From Hysterangium stoloniferum (lineage: Eukaryota; Basidiomycota; Agaricomycetes; Hysterangiales; Hysterangiaceae): a DNA stretch of 64,000 nt. Of the stretch, positions 35,533 to 46,639 are shown piece by piece. A program made the translations under genes and the position numbers. The stretch covers positions 32,662-96,661 of the forward strand of contig WHVD01000246.1 in NCBI GenBank assembly GCA_015178975.1, written 5' to 3'. Numbering within the stretch: position 1 is the stretch's first letter; each line of letters starts with the position of its first letter. The notes beneath the pieces were generated by a model. The model did not search any database. It saw only the letters and a list, made by a program, of their open reading frames with translations, and was not told the origin of the DNA.

Positions 35533-37374
35533 TTAGTACTTGGTATAGCCACCCTTTGCCTTTAATACATCTGCAACCCTCCTAGGCATACTTTCAATCA
35601 AATCCTGGCACACCTTTGCATCAATCTTGTACCATTCCTCCACTACCCTCTCCCAAAGCTCTTCCATCTCCTGGGATGCATTCTCATACCCTGCCAACCT
35701 CCTCTTCAGGTGATTCCATAAGTGTTCAATGGGATTCATGTCAAGTGTTAGGATACACACACAGGCCGGGTTTCTGGAGAAACCCACGGGATATCCGGTA
35801 GGACTTGGCTTCAGCTTATAGGCTGCACCCTCGCTAGATCGTGTTGTCCAATTTCAAACGGACGGATGGGGATCCCAGGGAGTCCGGGTGGGGTTCGTGG
35901 GTTGTAGGTTGTAAGTCGGGGGTCGTGGGTTGGGTTGTGAGTCGAGTTGGTTGAGAGAGATAGATGCGCCGGAGCCCGTGGGCTCCGACTAGTGCGAGCG
36001 ATGTGAATCGAGTAAGGTTTTAGAGCGGAAAATATTATTAGATTACTGGGGGGAATCTAAGCTAATTTTCTGACTGGATTGTATGTACAACATCTGCCAG
36101 TTTATATAGACCGTGGAATGCATGACATACCAAATCCAGTAATAACGAAACGAAAACTAACAAAACATGAAACAGGAATAGTAAACACCAAATTGGTGTT
36201 AGGAACGGAACGGAACGGAGCGGAGTCCAAATCGTGACAAAGCATAACCCATAACGGGAAACGGAGCGGGAGCGGAGTCCTAAATCGTGACAGGTCATTT
36301 GACTAAAACGGGAACGGGGCTTGATTAGAGCGGTGACGGGATTCTAAGCGGGGACCGGTGACTGATGTGTGGGACAAAGATGGACATAGACAGAGACGGA
36401 GTCCGGGGGAAGTCTGGTGACTGATATGTGTCGTAATGAGGTCGAACGTAACGAGTCTTGACGTAACGGAGTCCGGGCGGGAAATCCTATAAACAGACGA
36501 TTGGTGCCTGTAGCGCGTGGGGGCATACGGGTTAGTGCCCAGAGTCCAGCGGGATTGTCCGGTCGTAACATCAAGAGACTGTGCTGGCCATGAGAGACCC
36601 CTGAAACCATTTTCTTGGAACCAATTCTGGGCCTTCTTGCAGGTATGCTTGGAGTCATTATCCTGCTGGAGATGACATCATCTGCAGATTTACCATAATC
36701 CCTGAGACTGGCTTACAGGTCATACTCTAGAATCTGTATGTAGAGCCCCATCCATCCTTCCATCAATCTTGCATACATAACCAACCCCTCCCTACAGCAT
36801 GCACCCCCATATCATCAAAGATCCACCACCAAACTTCAGGGTTCTCTCAACCAGCCTGTCACCCAAGCCCTCCCCTGCCTTTTTCCACACCCACTTCCTA
36901 CCATCTGACCCCAGCCTATTGATTTTTCTCATCAGACCACACCACTGTCTTCCAGTCCTCCACAGTCCAATTCTGATGTATCAAAGCAAAGTCCATCCTC
37001 TCCTTCCTATGCTTCTTAGAAAGAAGAGGCCTTTTCTTCTTTACCACAGGCTTCATCCCAGCTGCCTTGAGTCCATGATGTACTGTTTGAGGATTGAGTG
37101 ACTGGTTGGTGATAGTGCAAAGTGCCCTTGTTGCATCTACAGCTGTATCAGCCTTTCCAGAGCTGATAAGATGTTGTGCAAAACAGATGTTGGCCGTAGA
37201 GAGTTTGGAAGGATGACCACCAGAGGACTTAGAAAGGTGGGAATGATGTTTAGAGTGAAGTCTAGAGATAGTAGCAAAGTTATATCCAGTAGAAACTGAA
37301 ATATGTTGGGCAGAATGGCCAGCATCAAATAGAGAAAGGATCTCATGCTGGACAGCAGGGGACAGAGGATGCAT
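35533..37374 (-). pseudogene. Tc1 family DD34E transposase, interrupted
   Basis: It starts at MHPLSPAVQHEI (37374) and ends GGYTKY (35533). It has an N-terminal helix-turn-helix region, then catalytic residues Asp in VVWSDEKN (near 36925), Asp in QQDND (near 36660) and Glu in NPIEHLW (near 35725). The last two are 34 residues apart once the LTR-A insertion is removed. One stop follows DEKNQ and another is seen in the ILEYDL region. All three catalytic residues are kept, unlike the 14579 copy, but stops and the LTR make it inactive. Confidence 0.9.
35746..36570 (-). repeat. Solo LTR-A in Tc1 transposase
   Basis: 825 bp, TGTTAGGATAC...GTCGTAACA on the plus strand, with a perfect duplication TCAAG (35741-35745 and 36571-36575). 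It is close to the Gyp-4 LTR and still rich in CpG, so it is young. Confidence 0.96.
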
Positions 37375-37861
37375 AGTTGAAATTAGAAGAATCTTAGCTG
37401 TGAGAGCCCTTCTTCTTATACTTTAGCACAGCATGATCACATGACATGTTGAAAAATATAAACAACAAGTGCAAACAATCAACATTGTCATATGATTTTC
37501 ATGCAAAAGCCTGTCAGTTACAAAAGGTATCCAATGACACCTCTCTATTAAAATATTCATATTGTTACCATATATGGATATTACATAATGACCTTATGGT
37601 TCCTTGGACTATACATGATAGAGCATGTTGGCAAATATTTTGGTGATTTGTATGATTTTATCTACTGGGGTATAAGCTATACAAGCTGAAACTGCAAAAC
37701 ATTGGATACATTTTGTAAGTCACTGTATATGCTGCACCCTCGCAAATATCTGTCAGGTGTCCTTAAATTTCGGATGGGCAAAGACTAGTCCTAATGAGTA
37801 CCTCTCGGCAAGTTACCGATCAGGACCAAAGGATAAGTCGAGTGTCGGGCCAAGGGTCGGG

Positions 37862-38182
37862 TGTTAGAAAGTAAAACCTAAATGTAACTCAGTCACGTTT
37901 ATCGTATAACGGACTAGGTATTTTATGTACCTAAATGTAACTAATAAACATTTATTAGTTACATCGAGTATAGATCCATAACAACCTTTACTTACCTCAG
38001 TCACATTTATCATATAACGGACTGAGGTAGTACTACTGTAATTCCAGATTATATACTTGACCACGTACATTGCTAGGCACCACTAATAACGTGTTGTGGA
38101 TACCGGGTGCCTGTGTCCGATGTTACATGGTCTTGGGATCGGTCAACTTGGGCCGCATGTATTTCGATGGTGTTATCCAACA
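37862..38182. repeat. Small solo LTR-H
   Basis: A 321-bp insertion, TGTTAGAAAG...TATCCAACA, with a perfect duplication TCGGG (37857-37861 and 38183-38187). It contains repeated CTAAATGTAACT and ATAACGGACT words. Non-coding; it could be the LTR of a short (TRIM-like) retrotransposon. Confidence 0.82.
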
Positions 38183-38196
38183 TCGGGGACCGAGAG

Positions 38197-38670
38197 TGTG
38201 AAGAGTGGTAGAAGTTCAGACCGTTCTATATACAAAGAAATGAGTAGAAGAGGAGGAATCAACCTATTCGGTGTGATATGAGAGAAAGTGAGAGAGAGAG
38301 CATGAGATGACACAGTAGTCAAAGAGTGTGATGGATCGAGTGGAGGCCTCGACTGTTACAGTTCGAGGCCAGAAGTGTTCAGTAGTTCAGATAATGCTAC
38401 CTAAGTGGTAGCTGACACATTACCCTGATCACCACTCATAGTAGACCTAGTTTGTGTCTTACGAGTGGTGGTGCTTGGGCAAAAGTGTGTCTGAGTTCTA
38501 ATTGGTGCCGAGTGCACCCACAAGTATACACAATGCTTTGAACTAATGAAATGATGGAATATTCGAAGAATATAAAAGATAGATAAATATGAATAGAATG
38601 TGCAAAATATAAATAAAATAAAAGGAGTGTTTTGCCACAATGAAACTGTGGTAAAAGCATACTCCTCACA
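38197..38670 (-). repeat. Solo LTR-D
   Basis: 474 bp, TGTGAAGAGTGG...CTCCTCACA, with a perfect duplication GAGAG (38192-38196 and 38671-38675). It landed 10 bp from LTR-H. Confidence 0.95.
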
Positions 38671-39186
38671 GAGAGTGGGCAAGTGGGATACTTAGTATAC
38701 GACTTCTAGAGATGTATGAGGGTATTCTGAGTTGATATTCTGATTGCCTAGTAACTACAACTACAGTGGGTTCATATACAAGTATTTGGCATCTAGAAAA
38801 TACTAACTAGGAGAAGAGTGGAAAACATTATTGACAAATAAGCTTGACTAGGAACGGGAAGGTTACAATTAGTTCAGAGGCTGTGATTAACTGAGAGCCG
38901 GATTATGAGAAAAGGAAATAGTCTGAAGGTTACAAGTATATATAGGCATATGTGAAACATACAGTAGCACGGATCATCATAATAAAAAGGGACGTATCAG
39001 AGTATAACCAGATAGTACAAGTATATTTTGATGGGGGCATAAATGGAGTTTGATCGCTGCGAAAGCATATGTCAGCATCAGGAGACCAACGGTTTCCGAT
39101 GCGATGACTTGAGTGATAACTTGATATGTCAATAGGCAGCGATATCCTCAGGGACCGTCGGGTTGCGACATGGTCGTAACATGTTG

Positions 39187-40854
39187 TTGGTTTTGTTGGC
39201 TGTGAACTTGTTGACCTTGTCCACAGAGGTCTCGCAAGCAACTTCTGCATAACATTCCTAATAACCTGTGTCCATGTTTTGAGCCTTGAGGTGCATACAG
39301 GACAGTGTTTTTGGTTTGCCATCTTCTCCTTTCAAGACTTTGTCTTTAAGGTGAGATGGCAGACCAGCATAGAACTGGTGGCAGAGAGTGGGATCACCCA
39401 CTGACAATGAGCTGCAAGATTGTTGAATTGGACAATATAGTCCATGATGCACTGGGTGTCCTTCATATGAAAATTGGTAAGACTATTCTCGGCTTCTCCT
39501 GTTGGGTCATATGGGCCAAAGTTGCTTTCTAGCTCCATAACAAAAGCATCCCAATCTTCAAGCCAAAGTGGCTCTTCCTCAGAAAGTCCACTAAAAGCCA
39601 GTTCAAACCATTTCAATGCAGATCCTGAGAGGTATGTATGTACATATGAGAGTGCATAATTGACTTTTTCGGGAGTCCATGGAGAATGCAGTGGAACGAT
39701 CAGGGAAATTGAAATGACATTGCATGAGGAATGTTACAACCGTGTCGCAACCTGATGGTCCCCGAGGTTATCGCCACCTATTGACGTTTCAAGTTAGCAT
39801 TCAAGTCACCACATTGGAAACCATTGGACTCCCAACGCTGATGTATGCTTTCATGGTGATCAAACTCCATTTATGCCCCCGTCAAAATATACTCGTACTA
39901 TCTGGTTGAACTCTGATATGTCCCCTTTTATTATGATGATCTGTTCTACTCTATGTTTCACATACTTGTAACCCTCAGACTATTTCCTTTTCTCGTAATT
40001 CCACTCTCAGCTATTTCATGGCCTCTGAACTAATCATAACTTTCCTGTTCCTAGTCAAGCTTATTTGTCAATACCATTTTCCGCTCTTCTCCTAGTTAGT
40101 ATTTTCTAGATGCCAAATACTTGTATATGCACCTGCTGTAGTTGTAGTTACTAGGCAATCAGAATATTGACTCAGAATACCCTCTTACACCTCTAGAAGT
40201 CTTATACTAAGTATCCCACTATCCGCCTTTGCATGCACTCGCCCACTCTCAGTCCCCGACCCCTTGGCCCAACACTCGACTTATCCTAAGTTTCCGATCA
40301 GCAGCTCACCGAGAGGAACTCATTAGGACTAGCCTTTGCCTGTCCGAAATTTAAGGACACCTGACAGATATTTGCAAGGGTGCAGCACATAAGCTGAAGC
40401 CAAGTCCTTCCAATCGGTCCCTGTCAGCCTACTGACACTAGTCAGTTTTCAGTTCTTAACAAGGAAGGTGGAAAGTTTGTTGGGGTTGGAACCTGTGAAG
40501 GGTTCCGGAGTGTTGACTTTTGACCATGGAGGTTCCAGATCCTTCTTTTTGCCATCTCTGAGCATGTGATTCATCAATCTTTCTAAAGTGATTGCTAACA
40601 ACTCAGAACTAGGATCTGAAAGGGTGGTCAACCATTAGATAGGGAATCTTCGACACCTTTGCCCTTGTCAGGGCCACAGACTTGTCCTCATGCTCAGATT
40701 CATCCAGGTTTTCCGGGACCTCTTCAATACAGGCTTCTTCCATGGCATCCAGCTGGTTCATGAGTGTCTGGCTAGTATACAAAGTAAGTGGGGAATGAAG
40801 AGTCAAAGGTCCAGGTAATGATTCCTGTACAGGTGCTTTTCTTCTTGGTGGCAT
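39187..40854 (-). pseudogene. gag: Gyp-1 gag, 5' part
   Basis: It starts at the ATG at 40854 (MPPRRKAPVQESLPGP), which aligns with the Gyp-4 start MPPRRSTRAQSS. It continues through the acidic N-terminus and the capsid blocks (NTPEPFTGSNPNKLSTF; TQCIMDYIVQFNNLAAH). It reads up to the Gyp-2 duplication at 39186, where it joins 16819 in register. A solo LTR-B (39732-40461) interrupts it. Stops and frameshifts are present. Confidence 0.88.
39732..40461 (+). repeat. Solo LTR-B in Gyp-1 gag
   Basis: 730 bp, TGTTACAACC...TTCTTAACA, with a perfect duplication AGGAA (39727-39731 and 40462-40466). It shows more C-to-T change than the 4212 copy, so it is older. Confidence 0.94.
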
Positions 40855-40874
40855 ATTGACAATCTGTGAGTCTT

Positions 40875-40885
40875 GGTCAGAAAAT
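40875..40885 (-). promoter_or_regulatory. Gyp-1 primer-binding site, self-priming type
   Basis: On the minus strand the site is ATTTTCTGACC, two bases after the 5' LTR. It is the exact complement of GGTCAGAAAAT in the same LTR (41680-41670), 33 nt downstream of TATATAAC (41713-41706). Gyp-4 has A/T instead of G/C at one position of this pair in both partners. Confidence 0.82.
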
Positions 40886-40887
40886 AC

Positions 40888-42134
40888 TGTTAAGGGTTGT
40901 GCAAAGCTTAGTGGAGGGTTTCTAAAGAAACCCACAGATATTCTGGTAGGACTCGGCTTCAGCTTATAGGCTGCACCCTCACAAGATCATTGTGTCCAAC
41001 TTCAGATAGGTGGATGGGAAACCCAGGGAGTCCAGGCAGCGATGATTGGTCAGAGGTCAATAGGTCAGAGGTTGATGTTGAAGGACCAGTCAGAAAGCCT
41101 GCAGGCTCTGACAAGGTCAAGCATTGTGAGATGGAGATGGAGCAGGTATGTAAAGTAACTGGGTGTGAAGAGTGGCGGAAGTTCTGACCGTTCTATATAC
41201 GAAGAAATGAGTAGAAAGGAAGGATATTGACCTATTCAGTGCAATATAAGAGAAAGTGAGAGAAAGAGCACGAGATGACGAAGGAGTCAACGAGTGCGAT
41301 GGTTCGAGTGGAGGCCTCGACTATTACAGTTCGAGGCCAGAGGTATTCAATAGTTCAGATAATGCTACCTATGTGGTAGCTGACACGTTACCCTGATCAC
41401 CGCTCGTAGTAGACCTAGTTTGTGTCTTACGAGTGGTAGTTCTTGGGTTAAAGTGTGTCTGAGTTCTAATTGGTGCTGAGTGCACCCACAAGTATACACA
41501 ATGCTTCGAACTAATGAAATATGCAATATTCGAAGAATATGAAAAATAGAAAAATATGAATAGAATATGTAAAATATAATTAAAATAAAAGGAGTGTTTT
41601 ACCACAATGAAACTGTGGTAAAAGCATACTCCTCACACTGGGGGAGGATTTAGTCTGAAAACGTAGTTGATTTTCTGACCAGATTGTATGTACAACATTA
41701 GCTAGGTTATATAGACTTTAGAATGTATGCAATACCAAATCCAGTAATAATGAGATCCAAACAGGTAATCATAAAACAAGATAAGTAAACACCAAATTTG
41801 GTGTTAGGAACAGAATGGAGTGGAGGTGGAGTCCAAAATGTGACATGTTATTTGACCATAATGGGAATGGGGCTCAGTTAGAGCATGGACAGGTTTGCTG
41901 GGCAGAGTCCAGTGACTGATGCATGGGACAGGGTCAGAGATAGACAGGTACAATGTGTGCGGGTCCTGGGTGGGTATTCCGGTGACTGGTACATGAGATA
42001 ATGGAGGTCAGGCATGGACAGGTCTGACATCCAGGGTTCTGGCGGGTATTCCGGTAAACTGATAACTGGTGCATAAAGGGTACAGGTGCCTATAGGGTAG
42101 TTCCTGGGGTCCAGCAGGTTTTCTGGTTGTAACA
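40888..42134 (-). repeat. Gyp-1 5' LTR (LTR-A), with nested LTR-D
   Basis: TGTTAAGGG...GGTTGTAACA on the plus strand, about 768 bp without the LTR-D. It holds the TATA box and self-primer described for the primer site and the inverse stem-loop box near 40950-40980. It is flanked by GTAGC. Confidence 0.93.
41164..41637 (-). repeat. Solo LTR-D in Gyp-1 5' LTR
   Basis: 474 bp, with a perfect duplication CTGGG (41159-41163 and 41638-41642). Removing it restores the LTR-A sequence seen in the 3' LTR near 8200-8225. Confidence 0.95.
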
Positions 42135-42139
42135 GTAGC

Positions 42140-42786
42140 ATACATAGTAGGAACTTGATACAACGGTATAACAGATGAACAGAGGGCTGATCAGGGAAGT
42201 GGGAAACAGCGACAGGTCAAAGGAAGCACAGGAAGGAGTAAGGATCAGGCTAGAACTAACTATGGTGTAGTAGATGTATTCTGGAGAATATGAGGTGGCA
42301 AAATATCATTTACAAGTAGAACAGGTGATGGGAGAGTGTTGGGATGGGATGATGAAAAGAGAAGACCATAGTGACACAAGTGTCAGGGTGCTGTGGGCAG
42401 TGACATGACTAGAAGCATTTATAGTCATCAAGGCTGCCAGCCAAAAAACCCTTCCAATGAGTCTGACAAGATAGCTATATTCCCATCTGTGAAGGGTACC
42501 TCTCACAGTGCCCCCCCAGTTCGAAGAGCTATGTTACATGAAGTCCTGAAGGATGTCAGGAACTCCTCCCCAAGCTTCTCAAGAGGAACTTTCATATCTT
42601 ATTTCCCTCTTCTTATGGAGTTACATGGCATTTACTTTTGAGATCCAATGTGTAATTTTTTATTGATTTTCAAATCTGCACTATGTACCTGAAACAGCTG
42701 CAAGTTACAGGAGGAATTTAGCCTCTGAATCACAGAAACCCATGATTAGACACACCCTTAATTTGTTGAGTTGACAGGTTTGGGCT
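42140..42786. other. Flank with trace of a D-element 3' junction
   Basis: 42488-42508 reads TGTGAAGG...TCTCACA, and 42509-42590 resembles 21952-22030, including the C-run and AGTTCGAAG. This suggests remains of another D-element end. The rest shows nothing recognisable. Confidence 0.4.
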
Positions 42787-43306
42787 TTGATGTTAATAGT
42801 GCTTTTCCACCCTCTTTTCCCCATGCCTTCTGAAATTCTTAGATTAACCCTGGACCATGCCCTGCAGGCACCAACATACCCAACCAATCCCCATGTCATG
42901 CAGTTATTGCCAGTGGAATGGGAACAGTGGCAGAAGGATAATTTGGTGATGAGAAAATGGGCAAAAGCACATGAGTATATGTAAATATGGTATGTGACTT
43001 ACATTCATGGCAATTTCCTCAAAACTTATTTTCCATCAGAATCTAAATTCAACCGGAAATGTAAGAAGAATGGAGTCAATGCCTTGTTTGCAACACACCA
43101 CTAAAAGATGTCTAACTGCAGGTCCAGGATGAAATCAAGTTCATAGGGTCAATGGGCATATGGCAGGGGGTTGATTCCACAGAGAGGTTGGATGGCATCT
43201 CCAGAGAGTCATCAGCACGTCTTCTCGCTGCAACAGATGCACTAAAACAAGTAGCTAAAGATACTTTAGTTTCACGCCCAGATTTTGCTACACATAGTTA
43301 ATTTAT
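42787..43306 (+). pseudogene. Possible remains of a multi-exon host gene
   Basis: A frame from about 42787 to 42984 has protein-like sequence (HPLFPMPSEILRLTLDH; LLPVEWEQWQKDNLVM). A possible GTAAAT...CAG intron (about 42980-43040) and a later patch (SARLLAATDALKQVAKDT near 43190-43270) could be further exons. No family is recognised and the start is missing. It may be a chance arrangement. Confidence 0.3.
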
Positions 43307-43732
43307 TTTTAATTATCCCTCTTTAATGCCTCCAGATTCAATTAATTGTAATTAGTTGTCACCCTCCTGGTTTAAAAATATTAATCTCAAAATCTGGGCA
43401 TCCAAACCAAAGGTTCAGTACGGGTGCATTGTATGTATTTAAACCCACGTTCATGATTTAAAAGAATGACGCCAGGACGCCTGCCAAGATTAAGGACAGT
43501 TCAACAGTAATTGTAAAGACAATAGAGTCCAATAATCATGGTGTCAACTGGCGGAATAGTACACATGGCTCTACATTACACGTTTCCCAAAGAATATACC
43601 ATTTAATAAAGGTGGGGGAGGGAATGTTGTAATACACATAGGCAAGTGGCATCTCAATATTAGGACCAGAACTTGGAATAAGGACAGAAGAAAATGTATC
43701 ACAGAAGAAACCAAAACCAAGAAATAGTAATC
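43307..43732. other. Downstream region of the host gene, no feature seen
   Basis: AT-rich, without convincing frames or repeat ends. It probably contains the 3' untranslated region of the minus-strand gene that ends at 43733. Confidence 0.5.
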
Positions 43733-44943
43733 TCACAACTCTAGGGCGAAGCCTCCAAAGTCGAGGAACGCCTCCTCTAGGGCGAGTTTGCGAACGACAA
43801 GAGCTTCGACAATAAGACGGGGTTCGTGTGCTGTGATAGGTTGGTCTGAGACGTCGGTGACTGTTATGATTGGCGCAGCAACATCTCCGGAGTCAACGCT
43901 CCCTTCAAGGGCAAGCGCTTCAAGTGTAGGGAGAAGAACTTGAGGGTCCGATACAGAGACACACGGAACAGGCGCATGAGTAGTGACTCGGACAACCTCC
44001 GTATCCAAGTCAAGGTCGAAAACGCCTTCCTCCACAGCTTGCCCGGCACCCACATCAGGCGCGAGCAATGCTTTCCGCCGCGCATCCCTTCTGGTGTCGC
44101 GTTTGACCCGTTTCTCCTCCGCGCGCAGGAGATCTTCGGCTTCAGTGCTCCGCTGTTGTCGGCGTGGCTTTGGATTGGCCTTGGGATGCGATCCGCGCTT
44201 GCTGGGTCGTGTTTGGTTTGTTGGGAGAGGCCGGGAGCGGAGCGGTCGGGGTTTATAGACAGACGCGATTTCGATATCGAGAGCGTGGTTGAAGTGTGTT
44301 TGGCGGGAGAGCGCGGAGAGCGCAGGCTCGCTGTCGCTTGGAGGAGTGTCGACAGAGTCGTCGTCTTCGGTTGCGCTTGTTTCCGTTGCGGTACTGGCGT
44401 TTGCGTCGAGCTCTGACTCGTGGCAGCCGGGCGTGCGTTCTGGGATTCCGAGGGCGAAGTGCATGGCACGACCGACTAGTGCGGCTGGAACTTCAATCTC
44501 TTTGACTATTATGACGGATGCGCCGATTTCTCCAGCCATCATCTCTAAAGTCTCTAGACTAGCTTCCAAGTCACGCCGCGAGAGTCCAATAAGCTGACCT
44601 GAGTCAGCGACACCCAACTCATAGTATGCTTGGCCTCCGCCCTCGAGCAACCGCCATTTCATTTGAGTAACGAGCCTTGTGAATCGCTCAGGAGATGGAT
44701 TTAGCAGCTTTAACTTGTATTCGACATTGCCCTATGGTCTGTGCGTCAGACGTAAAAGAGACACGCAAGCGAAATGAAGCGCACGTATTCGACCTCAGGG
44801 ACAAGCTTCGGAATAACTTCGGCCAACCTGGTCTTCATTGATATATCGAGCTCTTTATCCACCGGAGGAGGTGGAGTGCTCGCCATGAGGGAATCCCACG
44901 GACTGCCTACCCGTGGACTCTCTGACTCTGATTCTCCAAACAT
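43733..44943 (-). CDS. GTPBP1/2-like N-terminal domain protein (host gene)
   Basis: Two exons: 44943-44785 (53 codons, MFGESESESP...) and 44731-43733, joined over a 53-nt intron (GTGCGC...CATAG), give a 385-aa product. The join reads VPEVEY then GNVEYKLKLLNPSPERFTRL. Residues about 40-140 (RLAEVIPKLV; KWRLLEGGGQAYYELG; SLETLEMMAGEIGASVIIVKE) resemble the region before the GTPase domain in fungal GTPBP1/2-type proteins, but no GTPase motifs follow. The middle is acidic and Ser/Thr-rich with a basic Lys/Arg patch (about residues 230-270). The end EALVVRKLALEEAFLDFGGF is, as I recall, typical of basidiomycete members, so the protein looks complete. Its CpG-rich sequence contrasts with the decayed repeats around it. 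Function is unknown. Confidence 0.8.
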
Positions 44944-45829
44944 TTAGATGATAATTAGATCTCTGGGCGTTACTTGGTGTTGTCTATGAGCTATCCGTCA
45001 ATACAATGGGTTTGCTTTTGACTGTTATATTCGAGGAATCATTGTGAGTATGTTGGATGTATGAGGAGTAGAGTGAAGCGCGGATGCTAATAATGCGTTA
45101 AGGCGCTTGTCACATTCTCAATGACTCGACGGCTCGCGGAGCTGGAGACGATGCTTCGCAGAATTCCTGCCGTTGATATCGCCTCAGTACAGCTTAGAAG
45201 TTCCTAGCACCTCCATATAGGCCCAAACTAATTCACAGAGAATTCAATCAAGAAACATCATAAAATAAAATAATTAATTAGTGGCAATGATACCGCCATT
45301 GTGGATGTTGACGTGCTCAGCAGGACTTCACCTATAGATGGCAAAGCCTACGAGGCGGAGGTTGTGTTCACAGTTGTTCTTGACCAGTTGGCATATATAA
45401 TTAGATCAAACCAGGTCTTCAGGCCTCAGACTTGATCCGAACCAATCGCCAGATCTGAACGAATCTGGAACTATTAGTATCAATCTCGGACGACTCATAC
45501 CCAATATATAGTGATTATATTAATTTATTCACCTGTGTGCAGCAGGGAATATCTGTGAACAACAAGTTTCCGCGCATCGGCAACTAGCGTCATGATTCAT
45601 GCATGAAATATATTTCGGAGCATGTACTAGTATTTCAATCTGTGGAATCTTGGAAGACTTATTAGTACTTGAAAGATCTAATAGTGATATAGAACTGTCT
45701 AGTAGTTTCCTTTGTGAGTCATTCATTTATACTCAAGAAGCTTATAGTCACAGCCTCAAGATAACCCTCTAATTTTTGGCTAAGCTTACACTGATATAAT
45801 CGAAAGTAGAAAGTCTTCCAGCTCTGGCC
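44944..45829. other. Upstream region of the host gene and unassigned sequence
   Basis: 44944 to about 45240 is probably the promoter region of the minus-strand host gene, though I see no clear TATA box. The rest (45240-45829) is AT-rich. A frame at 45529-45726 (minus) has no recognisable domain. Confidence 0.4.
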
Positions 45830-46090
45830 CTTTCGTACTGCGTCCCAGGTCTGTAATGGATCTGTCAATATAATATATGAATAGCTTTGACTTGTAGCTC
45901 AGGACATACTACCCGCCATTCGAGTACGCCTCACCGTCAGGAAAATCATCATCACCACTGCCATAGCAGTAGTGGTGCGCTAGTGTGCCCTGTGTCGTAG
46001 CAGAGACATCGAGAGATGGAGGCGGGGAGTATTCGGAGTAAAAAATGAGGATGCGAGCCATGAGGGACTATAAATAATACACCACACGCA
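45830..46090 (-). repeat. Repeat J, partial third copy
   Basis: It aligns in the same orientation with 47947-48245 (GTCCCAGATCTGTAATGG, TATAATATA and GTAAAAAATGAG patches) and inversely with 1430-1690. The encoded patch has the same Ser/Asp-rich region. Decayed. Confidence 0.6.
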
Positions 46091-46639
46091 TTGTGATATC
46101 TCTATGGTGTATTATGGTATCAGATACACACTGAGTGTGTTTCACGGGCATCGCCGAGGTTTTTGTTAGCCCCTACCGCCTACAGACGAATGGATGCGAA
46201 TGAGCAATCGAAGGCTTCCCTTTAACAGTAGGCAGGCATTGAACTTGTCCTGCGAGGGAGCCATCATCATGTGTGCCACAGTGGTAGTGCCGTCGGGGGT
46301 CGCTAGCGCAGGGAGGGGATATCCGCATAGAAATGAAAAAGACGGCAGCATAAAGAGTTGGATATGCTCACAGCGAGACACACCGACACCTAAGGAGTCA
46401 TCTAATATCATATTATATAAGTGATATATTAAAAAATAGTATGAGTTGACTTATTGTAATACACAATCAACAAGGTGGTAATTGTCTTGTAATATAAGTA
46501 TTTATGTCTCAATCAATGTGTCAGTTAGTGAATCACCTTCTGACATAGTAGGTAGGATGCTAGTTTAGGCGTACACTGGTTCTGGCATGCATTAACCTCC
46601 AAAAACATGATCCACAATTAGCATCCTCCTATGAAAAAG
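46091..46639. other. Unassigned sequence with a short repeat and probable small insertion
   Basis: 46370-46430 is a direct repeat of 49134-49195 (GACACACCGACACCTA block). After GTGATAT about 265 bp (to about 46697) are absent from the 49190 copy, and a similar ATGATAT follows, suggesting a small insertion with a target duplication of about 6 bp. No coding sequence is recognised. Confidence 0.4.

Larger units (their letters stand above)
35294..37725 (-). mobile_element. Tc1/mariner element with long inverted repeats, carrying LTR-A
   Basis: Ends CAGTGACTTACAAAATGTAT and the inverse, flanked by TA (35292-35293 and 37726-37727). The inverted repeats are about 220 bp and highly similar. Without the LTR-A (35746-36570) it is about 1.6 kb. 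It is a sister of the 14342 element, with better-preserved coding sequence. Confidence 0.94.
16820..39181 (-). mobile_element. Gyp-2: Ty3/gypsy element, LTR-B, nested in Gyp-1 gag
   Basis: The limits rest on the duplication TGTTG at 16815-16819 and 39182-39186, with LTR-B copies (both themselves interrupted) at both ends. On the minus strand: 5' LTR (35222-39181), primer site 35209-35219, gag from 35165, protease, RT, RNase H. At about 29472 the sequence switches to a Tf2-like integrase. The opposite-strand gene (20188-21173), polypurine tract and 3' LTR follow. It is large only because of many nested insertions. Confidence 0.9.
35222..39181 (-). repeat. Gyp-2 5' LTR (LTR-B), four nested insertions
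   Basis: The pieces of LTR-B are 35222-35293, 37726-37861, 38188-38196 and 38676-39181. Between them lie a Tc1 element (35294-37725) carrying a solo LTR-A, the small LTR-H (37862-38182) and an LTR-D (38197-38670). Each has its own target duplication. It ends GTCGTAACA next to the Gyp-2 duplication TGTTG. Confidence 0.92.
7950..42134 (-). mobile_element. Gyp-1: Ty3/gypsy chromovirus, LTR-A, with Gyp-2 nested in gag
   Basis: The limits rest on a perfect 5-bp duplication GTAGC at 7945-7949 and 42135-42139, with LTR-A copies at both ends. On the minus strand the order is 5' LTR, primer site, gag, protease-RT-RNase H-integrase-chromodomain, then the opposite-strand Zn-cluster gene, polypurine tract and 3' LTR. 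The gag frame reads on across the Gyp-2 insertion: codons left of 16820 resume at 39187 in register with the intact Gyp-4 gag. Removing nested insertions leaves roughly 8 kb, a normal chromovirus size. All genes are broken. Confidence 0.92.

Noticed and set aside
43864..44597. Long frames on both strands overlapping the host gene
   Set aside because: They are shadows of the GC-rich GTPBP-like exon. Only the minus-strand 43733-44943 frame has family-like motifs and a sensible intron.
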